Source: Micromussa lordhowensis (lineage: Eukaryota; Cnidaria; Anthozoa; Scleractinia; Lobophylliidae). From it: a DNA stretch of 64,000 nucleotides. Both the position numbers and the translations under genes were made by a program. Positions within the stretch are counted from its first letter, which is position 1. Every line of letters begins with the position of its first letter. Of the stretch, positions 12,001-23,759 are shown in pieces. Where the stretch lies: the NCBI GenBank assembly GCA_964020085.1, contig OZ026604.1, positions 1,337,501 through 1,401,500 on the forward strand. The letters are read 5' to 3'. A model generated the notes under the pieces. That model had not been told where the DNA came from and did no database searches. It saw nothing but the letters and a program-made list of their open reading frames with translations.

Positions 12001-13678
12001 AAGCGCGGGTCGCCGAGCCCGCCACATCGACAATTTGCCGGGCCATTTGGCTTATAAAGTTTAAAATAATGGCGAAGAGTTATAACGATGTCAATGAACA
12101 CGAAGAGTGGAACTTTGACTTTACAGAACTTGTAGTTTTTAGGATTCGTTTGAAACCATGGTTGTTTACCATTTACCAAAAAATTCCGGAAATTTCGGTT
12201 GGGATGTAAATGGTAAGACCGTTTTGGTTTGCCCGAACGGAAATTTTCCAAAATAAACGGAACGTCTCGAGAGGTAGTCCAAAATATCCGAACGGAAAAT
12301 GTGCTTACTATTTGCCATTCGAAACCAGTTCCAGGCCATACGCCAATTTTTTTATCTCCGTCACGTGAGATGCGTCAACATGGCTGCTGCGGAGAGTACT
12401 AGTTCTGTTTACCAGTGTGCAAGCTCGTCTTCCTCATGATCGAGAAGTAGTTCCTCGTCAATTGAGGCATCTAGAGCCTCGCTCAATAAGACGAGCTGGG
12501 CCGCCATTTTGAAGATGTCCAAACTCGTCCTAGGCTCTTTCGGTAAGTTGGGTCTGTTGTTCAAATGGTACACGCCACCCCAAACGGAAATTTCCAATAT
12601 GGAAATTTTGCTTTCCATTTGCACAAACCATCGACCAACCGGTTTCTCCATGTAAATGGTAAACAACCCATATAACAAGCGCCACGTAAGCGCGGGAAAG
12701 CATGTAACCAGCGTCCGTGGGGAAACGTGTAACCAGTGCCGAGCGCGGGAAAACAGAAAAAAATTCATTGTCGATCAGTCACACGCTTCTGACAAGTCTC
12801 TTTCTTGAAAAAAAAAATTGGCAAATTTTCATATATTAAACGAAACGTTATTTCCGCTTTTTTCACAGGACGTGCTGTCTTACCGAGCAGTTGGTATATC
12901 TGTGTCTAGGATTTTCACTATCAACCACAGGGTACGTAAGACTTGATACAACTCTATCATTGTAGAATGTTAAAAACACTTTAAACACTGCTCATCGGCC
13001 TATGCATTGGCTTTTGCAATCTTTATTGCGGCAGTACGTTACTAATGGCCACCATAAATCAGCAATAATTTTCCGAAAAGCTGCAGTCTTCACTAACGCT
13101 ATCCTCTTCGTTATTTTTGTAGGGTGAAGTCAGGCATGATCTGACGAATGCCTTCCAAACCTCGTAAGTATTACTACCACGTCTGGCCAATCACAGCCAA
13201 CACAAACAGCGGAATGAACCAATCAGCACTCTGAACGCAAGCGCGGGAAAATACGTTACCCGTGCCAAGCGTTGGAAAACACGTTACCGGTCCCAAGCGC
13301 GGGAAAATGAGTGTTGCTGATTGGTTTGAAAGAACGTATGTTGTACTCTGATTGGCTAGAGCAGCGCCTTGTGTATGCTATTCTTAGCATCCTTTCGTTC
13401 CGGTTCTTCTAACTTAGCATACCTGAAGAACAATAAAATATTTTTAACCAACAACTGTTGTGTTTTACTCGTTCAGGTACATCAAACTTAGTGACTTGGT
13501 GGATCAAATGTTCCCTCCATTCAAGACAGAGGGTCTTCCACCCTCGGGGCTCATAGCACCCGACCAGTTCAGTTCCTTTACCTACTGGAGAGCTCCTCTA
13601 CCCAGTATTCCAGTGGATGAACTTAACGATGACGACGACAAAAGTAGTGACGCGACAGCCTCCAAACCACAGCAGTAG
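151..13678 (+). CDS. LPIN: Lipin-family phosphatidate phosphatase, 3' 21 coding exons (5' end outside window)
   Basis: Lipins are Mg-dependent phosphatidate phosphatases that make diacylglycerol at the ER and also act as nuclear co-regulators. Exons read here: 151-251, 750-879, 1243-1282, 1743-1816, 2709-2791, 3782-3892, 4611-4675, 4776-4869, 5183-5252, 5678-5719, 6815-6877, 7424-7645, 8689-8751, 9465-9550, 10094-10154, 10626-10697, 11090-11196, 11443-11560, 12869-12931, 13123-13163, 13477-13678. They join in one frame to 635 residues and a TAG stop. The C-terminal LNS2/HAD domain carries the catalytic DIDGT motif (exon 9465-9550), followed at once by an LGQIL sequence that fits the LxxIL co-activator motif of lipins. 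Downstream blocks ([27 protein letters not shown]) are typical lipin. The N-terminal N-LIP domain must lie left of base 1. A Ser/Lys-rich linker exon (7424-7645) is the least conserved-looking part. The paralogue (LPIN1/2/3) cannot be assigned. Confidence 0.95.
1478..1640 (-). repeat. SINE fragment, second tRNA-SINE family, with TATG microsatellite edge
   Basis: The stretch with GAACCCACACACT and GTAGTTCCCGGTG is the reverse complement of part of the repeat at 44640-44985. It therefore belongs to the same dispersed family. A short run of TATG/GTAT units (about 1620-1650) follows. It lies in a lipin intron. Confidence 0.6.
1859..2003 (+). repeat. 5'-truncated copy of tRNA-derived SINE (family 1)
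   Basis: This matches the 3' half of the SINE at 15190-15487: AATTTAATGCTGGGGGTAA, then GATGAGCCACTTGGCTCGTA, then CAGACTTAACCTTTA. The tRNA-like head with boxes A and B is missing. It lies in a lipin intron. Confidence 0.8.
2486..2621. mobile_element. Small MITE with 17-bp terminal inverted repeats
   Basis: The ends CCTCGGTGTAAGAACCT (2486-2502) and AGGTTCTTACACCGAGG (2605-2621) are perfect inverted complements, with about 100 bp of AT-rich DNA between them. There is no coding capacity. A related AAGAACCT-type element is at about 13808-13912. Confidence 0.75.
3553..3710. mobile_element. Palindromic MITE in lipin intron
   Basis: The arms beginning TAATAAAGTGGTAATTGAACT and ending AGTTCAATTACCATTATTTA are near-perfect inverted repeats. 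The inner part, around the TGGTCTGAAATCATAC block and its complement, is also self-complementary. It is non-coding. Confidence 0.75.
3947..4057. mobile_element. Palindromic MITE in lipin intron
   Basis: CAATTATTCCAT at the left pairs with a slightly diverged TGGAATAATTG at the right. Inside, GTTGGATATGAAGTGAT pairs with ATCACTTCATATCCAAC. The element folds into a single hairpin and has no coding potential. Confidence 0.75.
5784..6108. mobile_element. Complex palindromic MITE (three copies of one inverted motif)
   Basis: The motif GTGTTTCTATAACTCGATAG, itself followed by GAAACAC, occurs at 5784 and 6064. Its complement is near 5945. A second inverted pair (TGAAAGTTTGGGAGAAC and its complement GTTCTCCCAAACTTTCA) lies inside. 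It spans the intron between the lipin exons ending at 5719 and starting at 6815. Confidence 0.7.
6194..6652. mobile_element. 459-bp palindromic MITE built of GGAGTC-type hexamers
   Basis: The termini AAGGCTGGTTTTCACTAGCG and its near complement CGCTAGTGAAAACCAGCCTT bound the element. Its interior is a degenerate array of CGGAGT/ACTCCG units arranged in both orientations, with the phrase TAGTGAAAAC recurring internally. It lies in a lipin intron, with TTA next to the left end and AAG to the right. Confidence 0.85.
7790..8390. repeat. Dispersed GGTACC-rich repeat, split by a SINE
   Basis: Sequence with repeated phrases AGGTACCA, CCCTAAAAGGTACCAC and AAAGCTCCTGC flanks the SINE at 7967-8262. 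Related copies occur at about 37440-38300, 44170-44570 and 60440-60575. The phrase AATACCCT next to both SINE ends is a candidate target-site duplication. It is non-coding. Confidence 0.65.
7967..8262 (-). repeat. tRNA-derived SINE (family 1), minus-strand copy
   Basis: This is the reverse complement of the SINE at 15190-15487. On the minus strand the order is a tRNA-like head with a GGTT..GAACC-type box B region near 8205-8225, then GACATTGTGTTGTGTTCTTG, then the conserved tail ending in CATACGAGCC..CTTTACC. It is inserted within the GGTACC-rich repeat. Confidence 0.85.
8833..9164. mobile_element. 332-bp MITE with about 24-bp terminal inverted repeats
   Basis: The left end TTATAGTTCACCACTAAATT and right end AATTTAGTGGTGAACAATAA are inverted repeats with one mismatch over about 24 bp. 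It is non-coding and directly abuts the next palindromic element at 9168. Confidence 0.8.
9168..9302. mobile_element. 135-bp near-perfect hairpin MITE
   Basis: CAATAGAGTGTTT at the left pairs with AAACACTCTATTG at the right. The inner arms around TTCGGTCTGATAGTTCCCC and its complement pair almost completely across an AT-rich loop (about 9225-9237). It lies in the lipin intron just upstream of the catalytic exon. Confidence 0.85.
9861..9976. mobile_element. 116-bp hairpin element
   Basis: GTAGTCTCCTCCGCAGCCGT at the left is the exact complement of the right end. The arms continue through TTATTAGG(G/A)TCGTCACGCAACGC to a small loop containing CCCCTAAC-type repeats. It lies between the DIDGT exon and the following lipin exon. 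Confidence 0.85.
12161..12667. mobile_element. 507-bp MITE with 16-bp terminal inverted repeats
   Basis: GTTGTTTACCATTTAC (12161-12176) and GTAAATGGTAAACAAC (12652-12667) are perfect inverted complements. GGAAATTT and CGGAAAAT motifs recur inside. It lies in the lipin intron before the exon at 12869, has no coding capacity, and probably depends on a transposase encoded elsewhere. Confidence 0.85.
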
Positions 13679-15189
13679 GAAACTATGGACGGTAAGACCT
13701 GGAAAATATGTCGCTCACTCAGTTGCGAATGAACAGCTTTTAGAAAATGACACACTCCTGTCGCACGGTTAAAATGTTTATCATAGTTTAACTGTAACCC
13801 ACTTACATATAAGAACCTGCTTGATCTTACTTGGCTAAACAGGTTCTTATATTTTGGGGTATTAAAATGGCAAATTTCTGCCAGCAGGTTCTTAAACTAC
13901 TAGGTTCTTACATGCGGATTTTTGTTGTATCCTCAAATTGAAGCGTTGCTTTTCATGTTGCAGATTTTCCTAGAGGATGTGAGTGTATAACAACCAAAGG
14001 TGAATACTGCTATTTAAACTGTATGATAATTGTTTTGTTATGGTCCTAGATTACATGTTCGATTTGTTTTGTAAGAATAGGTGAATTTTACGATTTTTTA
14101 AAGTGAACTGAAATTTATTACCGGTAAAATTGATCTTTTAATAATACAGAGTTTCTGTTATAATATTGTGTGAATCATTATGTAATGGGTGAATTTCGCC
14201 TTTAAGAAAGAGTTTCTGTTTATATTACACATGTAAATAATTTCAAAATAGGATTTATAATGATGGTTATAACTGACGCCTTCCAAGCACATGTTCTATT
14301 TTGCCAGTTATTTTATGAGCCATTTTCAACTTTATATCTCGTTCACACCAGACCTTAAACTTCTTTAAATTCTGCGTTGTACAATTTTATTGGTAAACGT
14401 GGTGTAAAATTGGTTTGCTGCATGAACGATGCTTTCAAGTATGAAATTTAAGCTTCTGGTTTTGTGCAATTGTTATTTTTTTCGTTAACTCCAGGCTTTT
14501 TTCCCCTGTGGAGTTAATAAGTCAAATTAGGATAATATTTCGTAAAATTTAACTAATTTAAAAGAAAATATTTGGAAATACCATAATTTATTGCAACTAC
14601 ATTGATGTTTAATATTAATTTTGTTTGTGAAATGTTACAAAGGTGAAGTACTGTAATGTTCTTTTAAATTTTCTTCAATCATTTCCTTGACAATCGCTTT
14701 TAGTGAAGCAAGAAAAAATGTTCGAGCCTTGAGCTTCCATAAGGCGCCAGATTTTTATGATCGATGTAGCAAGAAAGAGTGAAGTTTAGTGATAAAAAAC
14801 GTGCTTTGGGACCTCAATGGTCCTGTAAAATGGTAAACAATTTTAAAATATTTGATATCACAAACATAACATGGCAGTATATTTGAAATCTGTCTACAGT
14901 CAACTCACTATGAAAACGGACTGGTTTCAGGAGTTGTCCGTGAGCTTTCCACGAGTAGGCTGATATTATTAGTCGCGTTTTTCATGTAGTAACTTCTTTG
15001 CAATCAGTCGCCACCTGATTAATTTATTTGGTCGAGGTATATCGACCACAGACTTAAACATATTTAAAATGTTCCTCTCTAAACAGTGTGTTTGTATCTG
15101 AACCTGTCGTGACTGAGAGAGTAGCAGGCAGGAAAGCATATCAATAAAACTGATTTTCTGAAAAGTGTTGGTCTGTTTTTTGATATTAC
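13679..15189. other. Lipin 3' flank / intergenic
   Basis: This is AT-rich DNA after the lipin stop. It includes a small inverted-repeat element at about 13808-13912 (paired AAGAACCT/AGGTTCTT motifs). AATAAA-like signals occur (for example ATCAATAAAAC near 15140), but the true polyadenylation site cannot be fixed. No coding sequence is seen. Confidence 0.5.
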
Positions 15190-15487
15190 GGAGGCGCGGT
15201 GGTCTCATGGTAAGTGCGCTCGCCTCTGGATCGAGCGCTCCGGGTTCGAGCCCTGGCTGGGGACATTGTGTTATGTTCTTGGACAAGACACTTTACTCTC
15301 ACAGTGCCTCTCTCTACCCAGGTGTATAAATGGGTACCGGCGAATTTAATGCTGGGGGTAAACCTGCAATGGACTAGCATCCCACCCAGAGGGGGGATGA
15401 CATACTCCTAGTCGCTTAATGCTACTGAAACCGGGATAAGCTCCGGCCTGATGAGCCACTAGGCTCGTATGCAGACTTAACCTTTGA
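15190..15487 (+). repeat. Full-length tRNA-derived SINE (family 1), best copy
   Basis: The head is tRNA-like. A box A-like stretch (TGGTCTCATGGTAAGTGCGC) precedes a box B match (GGGTTCGAGCCC) by typical tRNA spacing, as expected of an internal RNA polymerase III promoter. The body runs through GACATTGTGTTATGTTCTTG to a conserved tail (GATGAGCCACTAGGCTCGTA, CAGACTTAACCTTT). TTTGAT occurs next to both ends and may be a target-site duplication. At least five other copies lie in the window. Confidence 0.9.
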
Positions 15488-18400
15488 TGTCAACATATCT
15501 TGTCTGTTTTGTCATGAAAGCACTCTCTCGAAGCGGTGGAGGGGGGGGAAGGGGATAGCCTCGTACTGAGGTCTATTGTTTTTGGCTGAATTTTAATATA
15601 TCGAAATTGAAAAATTTCTGAGTGGAAAATGCGCTTGTCTGTCCATACGTCCTTTGCAACTCCTGAGCTTTTCAACACACATCACACCGACAGTATTCAT
15701 ACATCGGGCAGCACCAGAAATTTCAGATTGTTTACGTATCTGGGTGGCCATCTTGGAGTTACAGAACTTACAGGGTACGGACGATTGACAGAGGGCACGT
15801 AGGGGGTGGAGTGGGGGTGGGGTATTTTTTCTCTGACGCTTTTCCCCAAGCCTCCCCTGTTTTCCGAATTCAAGATCTCGCGCGCCCGATCAAAGCTAAT
15901 CAAAATGAGCTCACTCGCTCGCCAGCTAAAAGAAGGCTAACATTTCTAGGCGCAGTGCCCTTTCTATATCCAAAGTTGATATTTCGTTGCTCAATCATGC
16001 AGAAACTCAAGTGCTTATGCTAATGTGTCGTATATCGAGAACAAAGATTCCCCTGTAGATTTTGAGGAGTATTTACATTCTTCAGTGTCAATTAATCCAT
16101 TGGTTTGCATGCCAAGCGCCTCGCTGTACGTGCTAAGCTAATGTGAGCTGCACTTGAGAACTGAATCTAATAAGTGGATTCACTGCAATGTCCAAATTCT
16201 CCCACAGTTCCTGTCGAAACATGATCCACACTGGCATTTGATGTCAGTAAACAACTTTTTTCACAGCACCACCTTTGTCAGATATATTACCTGACACAAC
16301 TTGCAAGCAAGATGAGCAATTTCATGCTTATTGTTGTGGAGCGAAATCACCCGAGGGATACCCCTGGGAATTTTTGGTGAGCTTTCTCGCTCGGACTTTA
16401 ACCTGAAATTGTTCCCACTATTTAAACTCAAACGCACTCGATATCAAACCTTGAAATCCTGATCACGTTTTATTGATGCTAATGACTTTCCTTTGCTATT
16501 TACCCTTATCTCTTGCATTTTTGACCAATATTGCCTTATTACTGCCCAATATTACCTAATCTCGTTACCAGGTCTTACTCTGCACGACGCCGAAAAGTGA
16601 CCTGGGTTCGAAATTAGCCCTTTCCTTCCAAAAAGTACGTTTAATAAATTTTACAAATGTAAAGCCTAAAACTTCTCTAGATTCGATGTTTGCCGCTCTT
16701 TCGAGACTTGTCGCCGTTTCTCCCAAACAGCGTCTACACTGGAAGAATCGAGCCTGAAACGTCTTTCAGAAACCATGCCCGGGCCTATAACCCTTTATAC
16801 CTCTGTGGCTTGCGACATATAGGGTGGAGCACCTCTTTCACAATTTTAAATTGCGATTTCAAGTGGTTTGTTTACGATGATGTAACCCCTTTTCATGCCC
16901 TGTCGGACTACGTATTTCTTATTTAATCGCAATCAAAAACAGACGGCATGGTGACTGTTTTTAAAATAAACGAAACCTTAATTGGATTCCTCGTTGATTA
17001 GAATGACATCGGCTTTAAATTTAAAATTAACCCCTCACCGAAAAAAAACATTGGAGAGCCACGGCGCGTAATTCGATCGAACATCTTTATTCTCTGGTTA
17101 TTTTTGCGATTTGAAAGGCGATTAACAGGCAAATCCGGTTTTAGCATTTTTACGTTGATAGTAATAATCAGGTTTACGAGCAGGGCTGTTTTGGGTGTAA
17201 TAGCTTTTCTTTAGTATTGCATTAACCGAGGCCGTGGTCAGCATCGATTTGAAACTTGATTCATGTCTTACTTTAGTATCTCGTGAATCTTTAGATTAAG
17301 ACTCTGGCTCTTCAGTTCCAAATGGAAATTTGCTGCGTGCGATAAATAAAAGTTAATAATTTTTTTTACGTTCTCCAATGCGTATAGAATTTGTAGATTT
17401 CATGTTGCTTTTACAGTAGCGATCAAGAAATGTACAAGGATATATTTAAAACGTACATGAAGGGTGATTGTGATGTTAAACTGTTTATCTGGCGGCGTCA
17501 AAATCAGCATTATTTCGTTTACCTTCAGGTAGGTAAGTGCTGTCTTCAGCTACACTCGTTCAGCCGGATCGAATTCATTGAAAATGTAATCACTTCAAAG
17601 TGAAAACTAAATTGAACCTCGGTGTATTCATAGTAAAATTTCTCTTCAATCAAATCATATTTTTGTGAACTACTTATATAAGCCAGCGAAGGTTAGCGTT
17701 AGGAAACCTGCAGCGAAAGAATATCAAACGAAAGAATATCAGTTTAGTTCAATTAGTTTGAACTGAATCGCGTGACGGACCTATAACAGTTTGTAACCTC
17801 ACTACATAAATAATGGATGGATGGATACACGCGAAAGCTGTCCGATCTCTGGAATTGTTTGGGCTATTTTCAGAGACAGATTTCAAATTGTGTTAACTCG
17901 ATAGCACGCAACTTTGGTAGAGTTTAACTTTTACAGTTCCTTCTTCGTCAAATTTCAAAGCCGAATTCTGTTTACTTGGCTGTGATGATGATCGTTTAGC
18001 CTGAGGCGCGCTTGAAACTATATTTTGATTGTAGAGTTTACTTTGTTAAAAAAGGTTTACACACGAACGCAATATTAATTTGCTTCGCGCTCTGTCCGCT
18101 AATCAGTACCTTCTAGTTCACCTGTTCTAGTAAGAAAGTGGAAAGACCAAAACGAGTCGATCGAATTCGTCCTCGACTTCTTGTTTTCGTTTATATTTCA
18201 GCTCTGCTGTTTCTCTACGCATTAATTTTTTAACATGTTTTACCATTTTTAACATGTACCATTTTAATACTATCAGAACAGTAATACCGAGATAAAGTTA
18301 TTTGTCAGATTAGCTTGGTGTTCGTGCTGGGGGTGTGATCAAATGATTGCTTTCAAATTGCAAGACAATGGTAATTCATCTTCTTGCATAATTCACACAT

Positions 18401-21104
18401 GATGTTTTCCACCGGGCCACAGTCGTCTCTTTGCACCTTCCCCCATAATACACAACTTCCCTTGTTTCCCAATTTCCAGTCTTCCCGTTGATTTTACCCC
18501 ACTGGAACTCGTTGGATCGGTCACGCATGAGCTAGCGCCCTCTTAACGCCCCCACCCCGCCCCCTTCACACCCACACCCCTCCCGTAAGATTTCATCCCC
18601 GTCTTAAACAAACCCTAAACCTTCCCCGTTAAACCAATTTGCAAATAACTGATAAATCACCGGAAACCTGCGTCAACTAAAATAAAACTATGCATTTGTT
18701 GTTTCCGTACAAGTTCTAAATCAGGATAAGTTATTCAAAACGAAGATTTTGCCAATCTTGTATTTGTACGTGATAGGGTTCCGGTTAACAAATGTACAAC
18801 ACTTGACTGGATCATGGTGCAATACCATGGTTTTCTTACAATGCACAGGCAGAACGCTGGTCTTTATAATGCAGCATTTCTTATAGTTTTCGTTTTGAAG
18901 GGAATATATTTGTTTCTTCTGTCCCTGTAGAATAGACTTTCTGGATGCTTTCGATGTCAAAAGATATTCGTGTTTTGCCAGCCGTGACTGTTTGAGCAAT
19001 GTTGGATGTAAGCCAGAGTTTACAGATCAACTTGTACAAGCACATAGGATTCAAAATCGTCGTCAATTTTCTTAATCCTTTTATTCTAGGTTTTATCCTG
19101 GCCTATATTGCAATCGGGCCCATACCGGCATAAATACTTTATTTTGATACGCTTTGCACTTCTTTCTTTTAAACAATTACCCGGGCGTTCGCGTGACAAA
19201 CCCCACAATGAAATTGACAGGCGAAAATTTAAATAGCTAGCTGATCCCATCTCATCAAGAACGTCAATATCATTTAAAATAAATGGATGCACCTCTTTAT
19301 TTATTTATTTTTATTTTTTCAAAAAAAAATTGTTCCAGCCTTTACTTCAGCTATCCTATCAACATTGCAAGATCGATAATTATTTTCTGTAGCTTTTGTT
19401 TATAGAGTGGTTCGTGCCATCATCCTGAATTAAACCTTTCCAATACCTGGTAAACAACATGGTTTTAGAGTAGAAAAGCTCCTTGTTACAGCACGACGAT
19501 CGCTACGTGACTTGGTTATACGATCTACTTCAAATCTCTAGAACTGATCATTTCATAATGACAGATGAGAGATAAGCGTGTTCAGCGATTGTCCGTTAAA
19601 AAAATGTTATATATATTAGCCTCCGTAATGGGTCGTGCAGGCTCGCACCCTATTGTTTTGGTCTAATTTTGGAAGTTTAGCGTTGCTTATCACGAGGATG
19701 GACTTCACTGTATACTTTCGATTACCGCTCCTCAAAAATTCTTTCCTGCATATTGTTTTAACCTTTACGACCAACTTTCCGAATGTCATTATTCTGCGTT
19801 TTCAATTACATCCCCTCGGGGCAAAAAATTCGGTCTCGTGCCGGCCGGCTTGGCGAAGCGAGAGACCTCGAGACGATCAAAAGAACTTATTAAATTCCCA
19901 TACAAGCAAGCTTGCTTATCATCACAGTTTTCACAACAGGTCTAGCATATCATATGTTTTGGGGCAGAGGTTACCAAATTTCAAAAATGCGTAACATTTC
20001 TGTTAATAAGCTTTAATACGTAGATTTTTTCAAGGTATTGACGCGTTGTAAAATGTCTGCGAAATCATCATCAGAATTTGTGACAATTTTTATTAGAAGT
20101 CGGTTTTGGTAATTTTTTAGCATTTTAGTAAGGGCAATATCTACTTAGATGACTGTCTTGGCTATCCAATATTTGAAATACGTTAAGATGTGAAATTAAA
20201 TCAACTCGTTCGCAATGTGAAACGAAACTTGGTTTAAAAAACAAATAAAAAGTGCTTCTTGTATCATTGGCTAAAAGAAAAGCCGGAAGAACATTATTTA
20301 ACTAGAGAAAAAATAGGCTATTGTCCTTGTGTAAAAACAACTGCGAAATTTGATTTTCAAACGACAATCGCATTTGAAAACCTTGTCTTGTCTAGAAGCT
20401 ATGACATTATCTGTAGCGCTGTTATAATTGCCCTGGCGTCGAGCTGGCGGCCAAATGTGCCAAAGATTTGTTCTGTCAACCAATCGTAATGTTTGTCTTA
20501 GTGACTTTTGACACCTCCCCGCTGATCCTAACCAATCAGACAGTAGGGTTATTTTTGCATTCATCGCAAAACAGCCGTAACTTGTGTCACATGGCTCGGG
20601 TTGCATTTCAAAGTGCTACTTCCGTGCAAGAAAACAACCGCATTTGCAGCAGGTTTTCGAGATCTGGTCTGATAGGAGACGCTATGCTAATACGGTGAAT
20701 CGATTTTCAAGCAAAAATAAAAAGAATACAGTTTATATTTAGAAAGAAAGATGCGTACGTGAGGTCGATACGTTTCAAACGCTTAGTGTAAACAAAGCTG
20801 CTGAATGGGTTTAAAAATAGCGAATGGCATTAGCCAATCACACGTCATCTCATGATAACTTTGAACGAATAGGAAACACCGTAGTATATTGTTGGCATAT
20901 TTGGCCAATCACATAGCACGATAGATTGTAAATCCCTCCAGGGATGGTATACACCCCCAAGAACTCCCGTAAAAACAACAACACAAGTTTCGTTCGGCGA
21001 ATTTTGCACGGCAAGCGTTTTACCGGCTCCGACGTAACGGGAAAAAATATTTAATTTCGTACCAAAAATAGACGAATTATACGGCAGCCATAAAGGAAAA
21101 AATT
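15488..21104. other. Intergenic region
   Basis: No convincing coding sequence, RNA gene or intact transposon was seen. It contains a C-rich stretch (about 18540-18600), a GATG microsatellite (about 17814-17825), a poly-T/TTTA stretch (about 19295-19330) and scattered CCAATCA motifs. The last few hundred bases are presumably the promoter and 5' UTR of the zinc-finger gene. Confidence 0.5.
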
Positions 21105-23759
21105 ATGCTTTCCTCCAGAAGACGACCAAAAAATTCGCTTCTTGGTGTGCGTGTCTGCGCCCCTTGGAAAGATGGTTTCTTTTATTCCGGCGTGATTGAG
21201 GCAGTCAAAAGCAAACCTACCGGCGAAAATACCTACACCATTCTCTTTGACGACGACTATATAGCTGAGGTGGACGAGGGAGATATCGTTGGACCCGGAT
21301 TCAGCACAGTTGGTGCTTCGTCCTTGAAGAGCGGACAACATGTTTACATCACGTACAAGAGTCGAGAACTGAGCGCTCGGGTGCTCCAAAGCCGGTCAGA
21401 GTTCAACGAAGTTTTGGTGCAAATTTTGGATTCTCAGGACACGATTGTCGCTGTAAGACCAAATGAGATCTATCTTACGAAAGGACAGAAGTTCTCTTCA
21501 GCAACGGTGGATCCTGACTGTGTGAACGGCTCAAAATCGACCGTTTCATGCCCAGTGCCATGCAAAATAAAAGCACATGGAATAAAATCGTGCGAGTAAG
21601 TAAGGTCGACGGTCAGACGCAACAGTTAATATCTTGATTTTCGATTTATTTTTTCTTTTATAGTATTCATCATGCTACTTGGCAGGAATTCTTTGGCTAA
21701 TAGAAAAGAAATTTATTTCTCCTTTAAGGTTCTATAGAGGGAAGTCTTTTTATATTCTTTTGTTACGATGTTGTAAGGGTTTCTATGTTCTTTATCTAAT
21801 TCAAAGCCTCTTTCCTTTTATAAATAGGGGCTGCACCAAACGACAAGAAAACGTAACAAGGAGTGAAGAAATGGCAGCTCTTGTACTGACAGCCCTGTCT
21901 ATCTCACCAGTTTTGAAAGACACGGACCAAAGTAAGCTTAAGTACAGAGACCCTGTTACCAAGATTATTTGATTCATTGTGTCCTCCAGACAGAATCGCG
22001 CGCACAAGTTGGTTATTATTTGCCTTTTAACACTCGGAGGTGTTCTCGCAACGTGAATATTCCTTATTAGCGATATGATAGCACTAAATTCTACAATGAG
22101 TTTTCTTGTAACGATGTTTTTATTGTATCATTTTCAGTGGAAGAGACGTGCTTCGGTTTTCCTCCAACGCCGGACTCTGGTTCTGAAATGGCACCGTTTC
22201 CAAGCCCGGCTAATTCGCCAGTCCATTCCACTTTCCCCGCTCATCCAAATGATTCGAACTTCTTTATCAACGGTCCCCCATCGCCTGTGGATGAGGGAAT
22301 TGGAGTGGATTTCCAAAGGCAGGATAACTCTCGGAAGAGAAAGGTAAGAAAATAACAGCGCCGGGCTAAAATAATTTGATGCGAAACTCCTAGAATTAGT
22401 TGTTTACATCGTTCCGATATAAGCTACATTCTTCCTGGTTTGGCGGTTTTAGCGGGTCTCGCAAGAATTGCATCAGAAAACCAGCGTCATCTACTTCGCA
22501 GATCTTCGAAGCAGAGCATTTTAAAGTGTTAGTTTTTAGTTCAGCCAGAAATGTTCCTAGCAAGAGTTATTCCTATCAACTTCTTGTTGTCTACGAGCAT
22601 TTTCACATCTTCAAATTGCATGTGCGACATGTGCACTCCATCTCGTCTCGTGTTGCTGTTTGTTTTGTATTTGTTCCGGCGAACCGAACTTCTCTCGTAT
22701 TCGTACGTTTTCCAAATCCCATACAACTGTACAAGTTACTCTTAAGCCTGCAGCCAAAAAAAAATGATCATTTTGCTTTGTCTTCACAGGCGTCGACCTC
22801 GTCCAATTCAAGCCTGAAGACTTTGTACAAATGTACATGGCCTGGATGCGGGAAAACCCTTTCGACCGCCCCCGGAATCATTCGTCATGTTCGAACGATC
22901 CATCTTGGGTAAGCTCAGTTTAACTTTGTCACGCGCTTGTGTTGGAATTACTCATCCCCGCTGACTGTAATGAAAAGATTTGTACAATAATTCCTTCGGT
23001 TTGATGTCGATTTTGTTTATTGGGAGCATTCGCAAGCGTTGTAATTATAACCGGTATCTACAAGTTGCTTCGGAAAATTTGTACATTTACTCTGCTACAC
23101 AAATCATAAAAATTATTTCTAATGCCGATCGGATAGAGTTATAAATTCGTCTTGTAAAGGTTCGAGTATCTTTCTGATAAATAGTTGTATTAACTGGGAA
23201 TTGCTCTACTTTATTGATGGGTGTTCTAAAGAATGTCTCGCCAAGTGAGCCCCACAGCAGTGATCTATTTCAAACGCAGAATTTTCGCCTTGTGTCTTTC
23301 AGGCCTAAACGTGCTACAGAAGAAGGATATAGTGATGGAGAGGAGGATTTTTACTTTAACGAGATAGACTTAGACGAGGATGAATGTAACGACAGTGTGT
23401 TCCCGTCGCCTCTGGTGCTCTCTCCAACACCAACTCAATCCCACTTTGACATGGTGAAAAGTCCTTGGACAGAACCAGGAGTTGAAACTTGTCCAAGCGG
23501 TTACGACTCACTTCAACATCCTCGCTTCAATTGGGACGTACAGACACTCGCTCACCTATCGTACGCAACGGCGACAAAGCCATCAAGCGGCAAGACCAGT
23601 CCTCCTGCGAGGGTTCAGCACCACTCCAGCCACCATACTCCCTTGCGAAAAGTCCGAGGCGAAAGCAAGAAGTGCAGAAAGGTTTATGGAATGGAAAACA
23701 GACATCTTTGGTGCACCCAGTGCCGGTGGAAAAAAGCGTGCGTGCGATTCGCAGACTAA
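21105..23759 (+). CDS. C2H2 zinc-finger / C-clamp transcription factor, ZNF395/ZNF704/SLC2A4RG family
   Basis: Complete gene model of 458 residues in five exons: 21105-21595, 21828-21931, 22138-22343, 22790-22908, 23303-23759. All are joined by GT-AG introns in a consistent frame. Exon 1 encodes the N-terminal family module with two tudor-like beta stretches (about residues 10-125: [20 protein letters not shown] and [18 protein letters not shown]). Exon 2 has [13 protein letters not shown], a conserved short motif of the family. Exon 4 encodes one C2H2 finger (C-x4-C-x12-H-x4-H, beginning [12 protein letters not shown]). Exon 5 has an acidic stretch and ends with a C-clamp ([12 protein letters not shown] then [11 protein letters not shown]), a basic four-cysteine DNA-binding element. 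In vertebrates these proteins (HDBP1/HDBP2, PBF) bind GC-rich promoter elements. Vertebrates have three paralogues and this is probably their single ancestral-type relative, so no symbol is given. Confidence 0.92.

Noticed and set aside
12409..12768. 119-aa minus-strand frame
   Set aside because: Lies mostly within the MITE at 12161-12667 and shows no domain.
22400..22912. 170-aa frame with the zinc finger at its end
   Set aside because: Only the last part (22790-22908) is exon. The upstream part is intron, since a good acceptor precedes 22790 and the family protein does not contain it.
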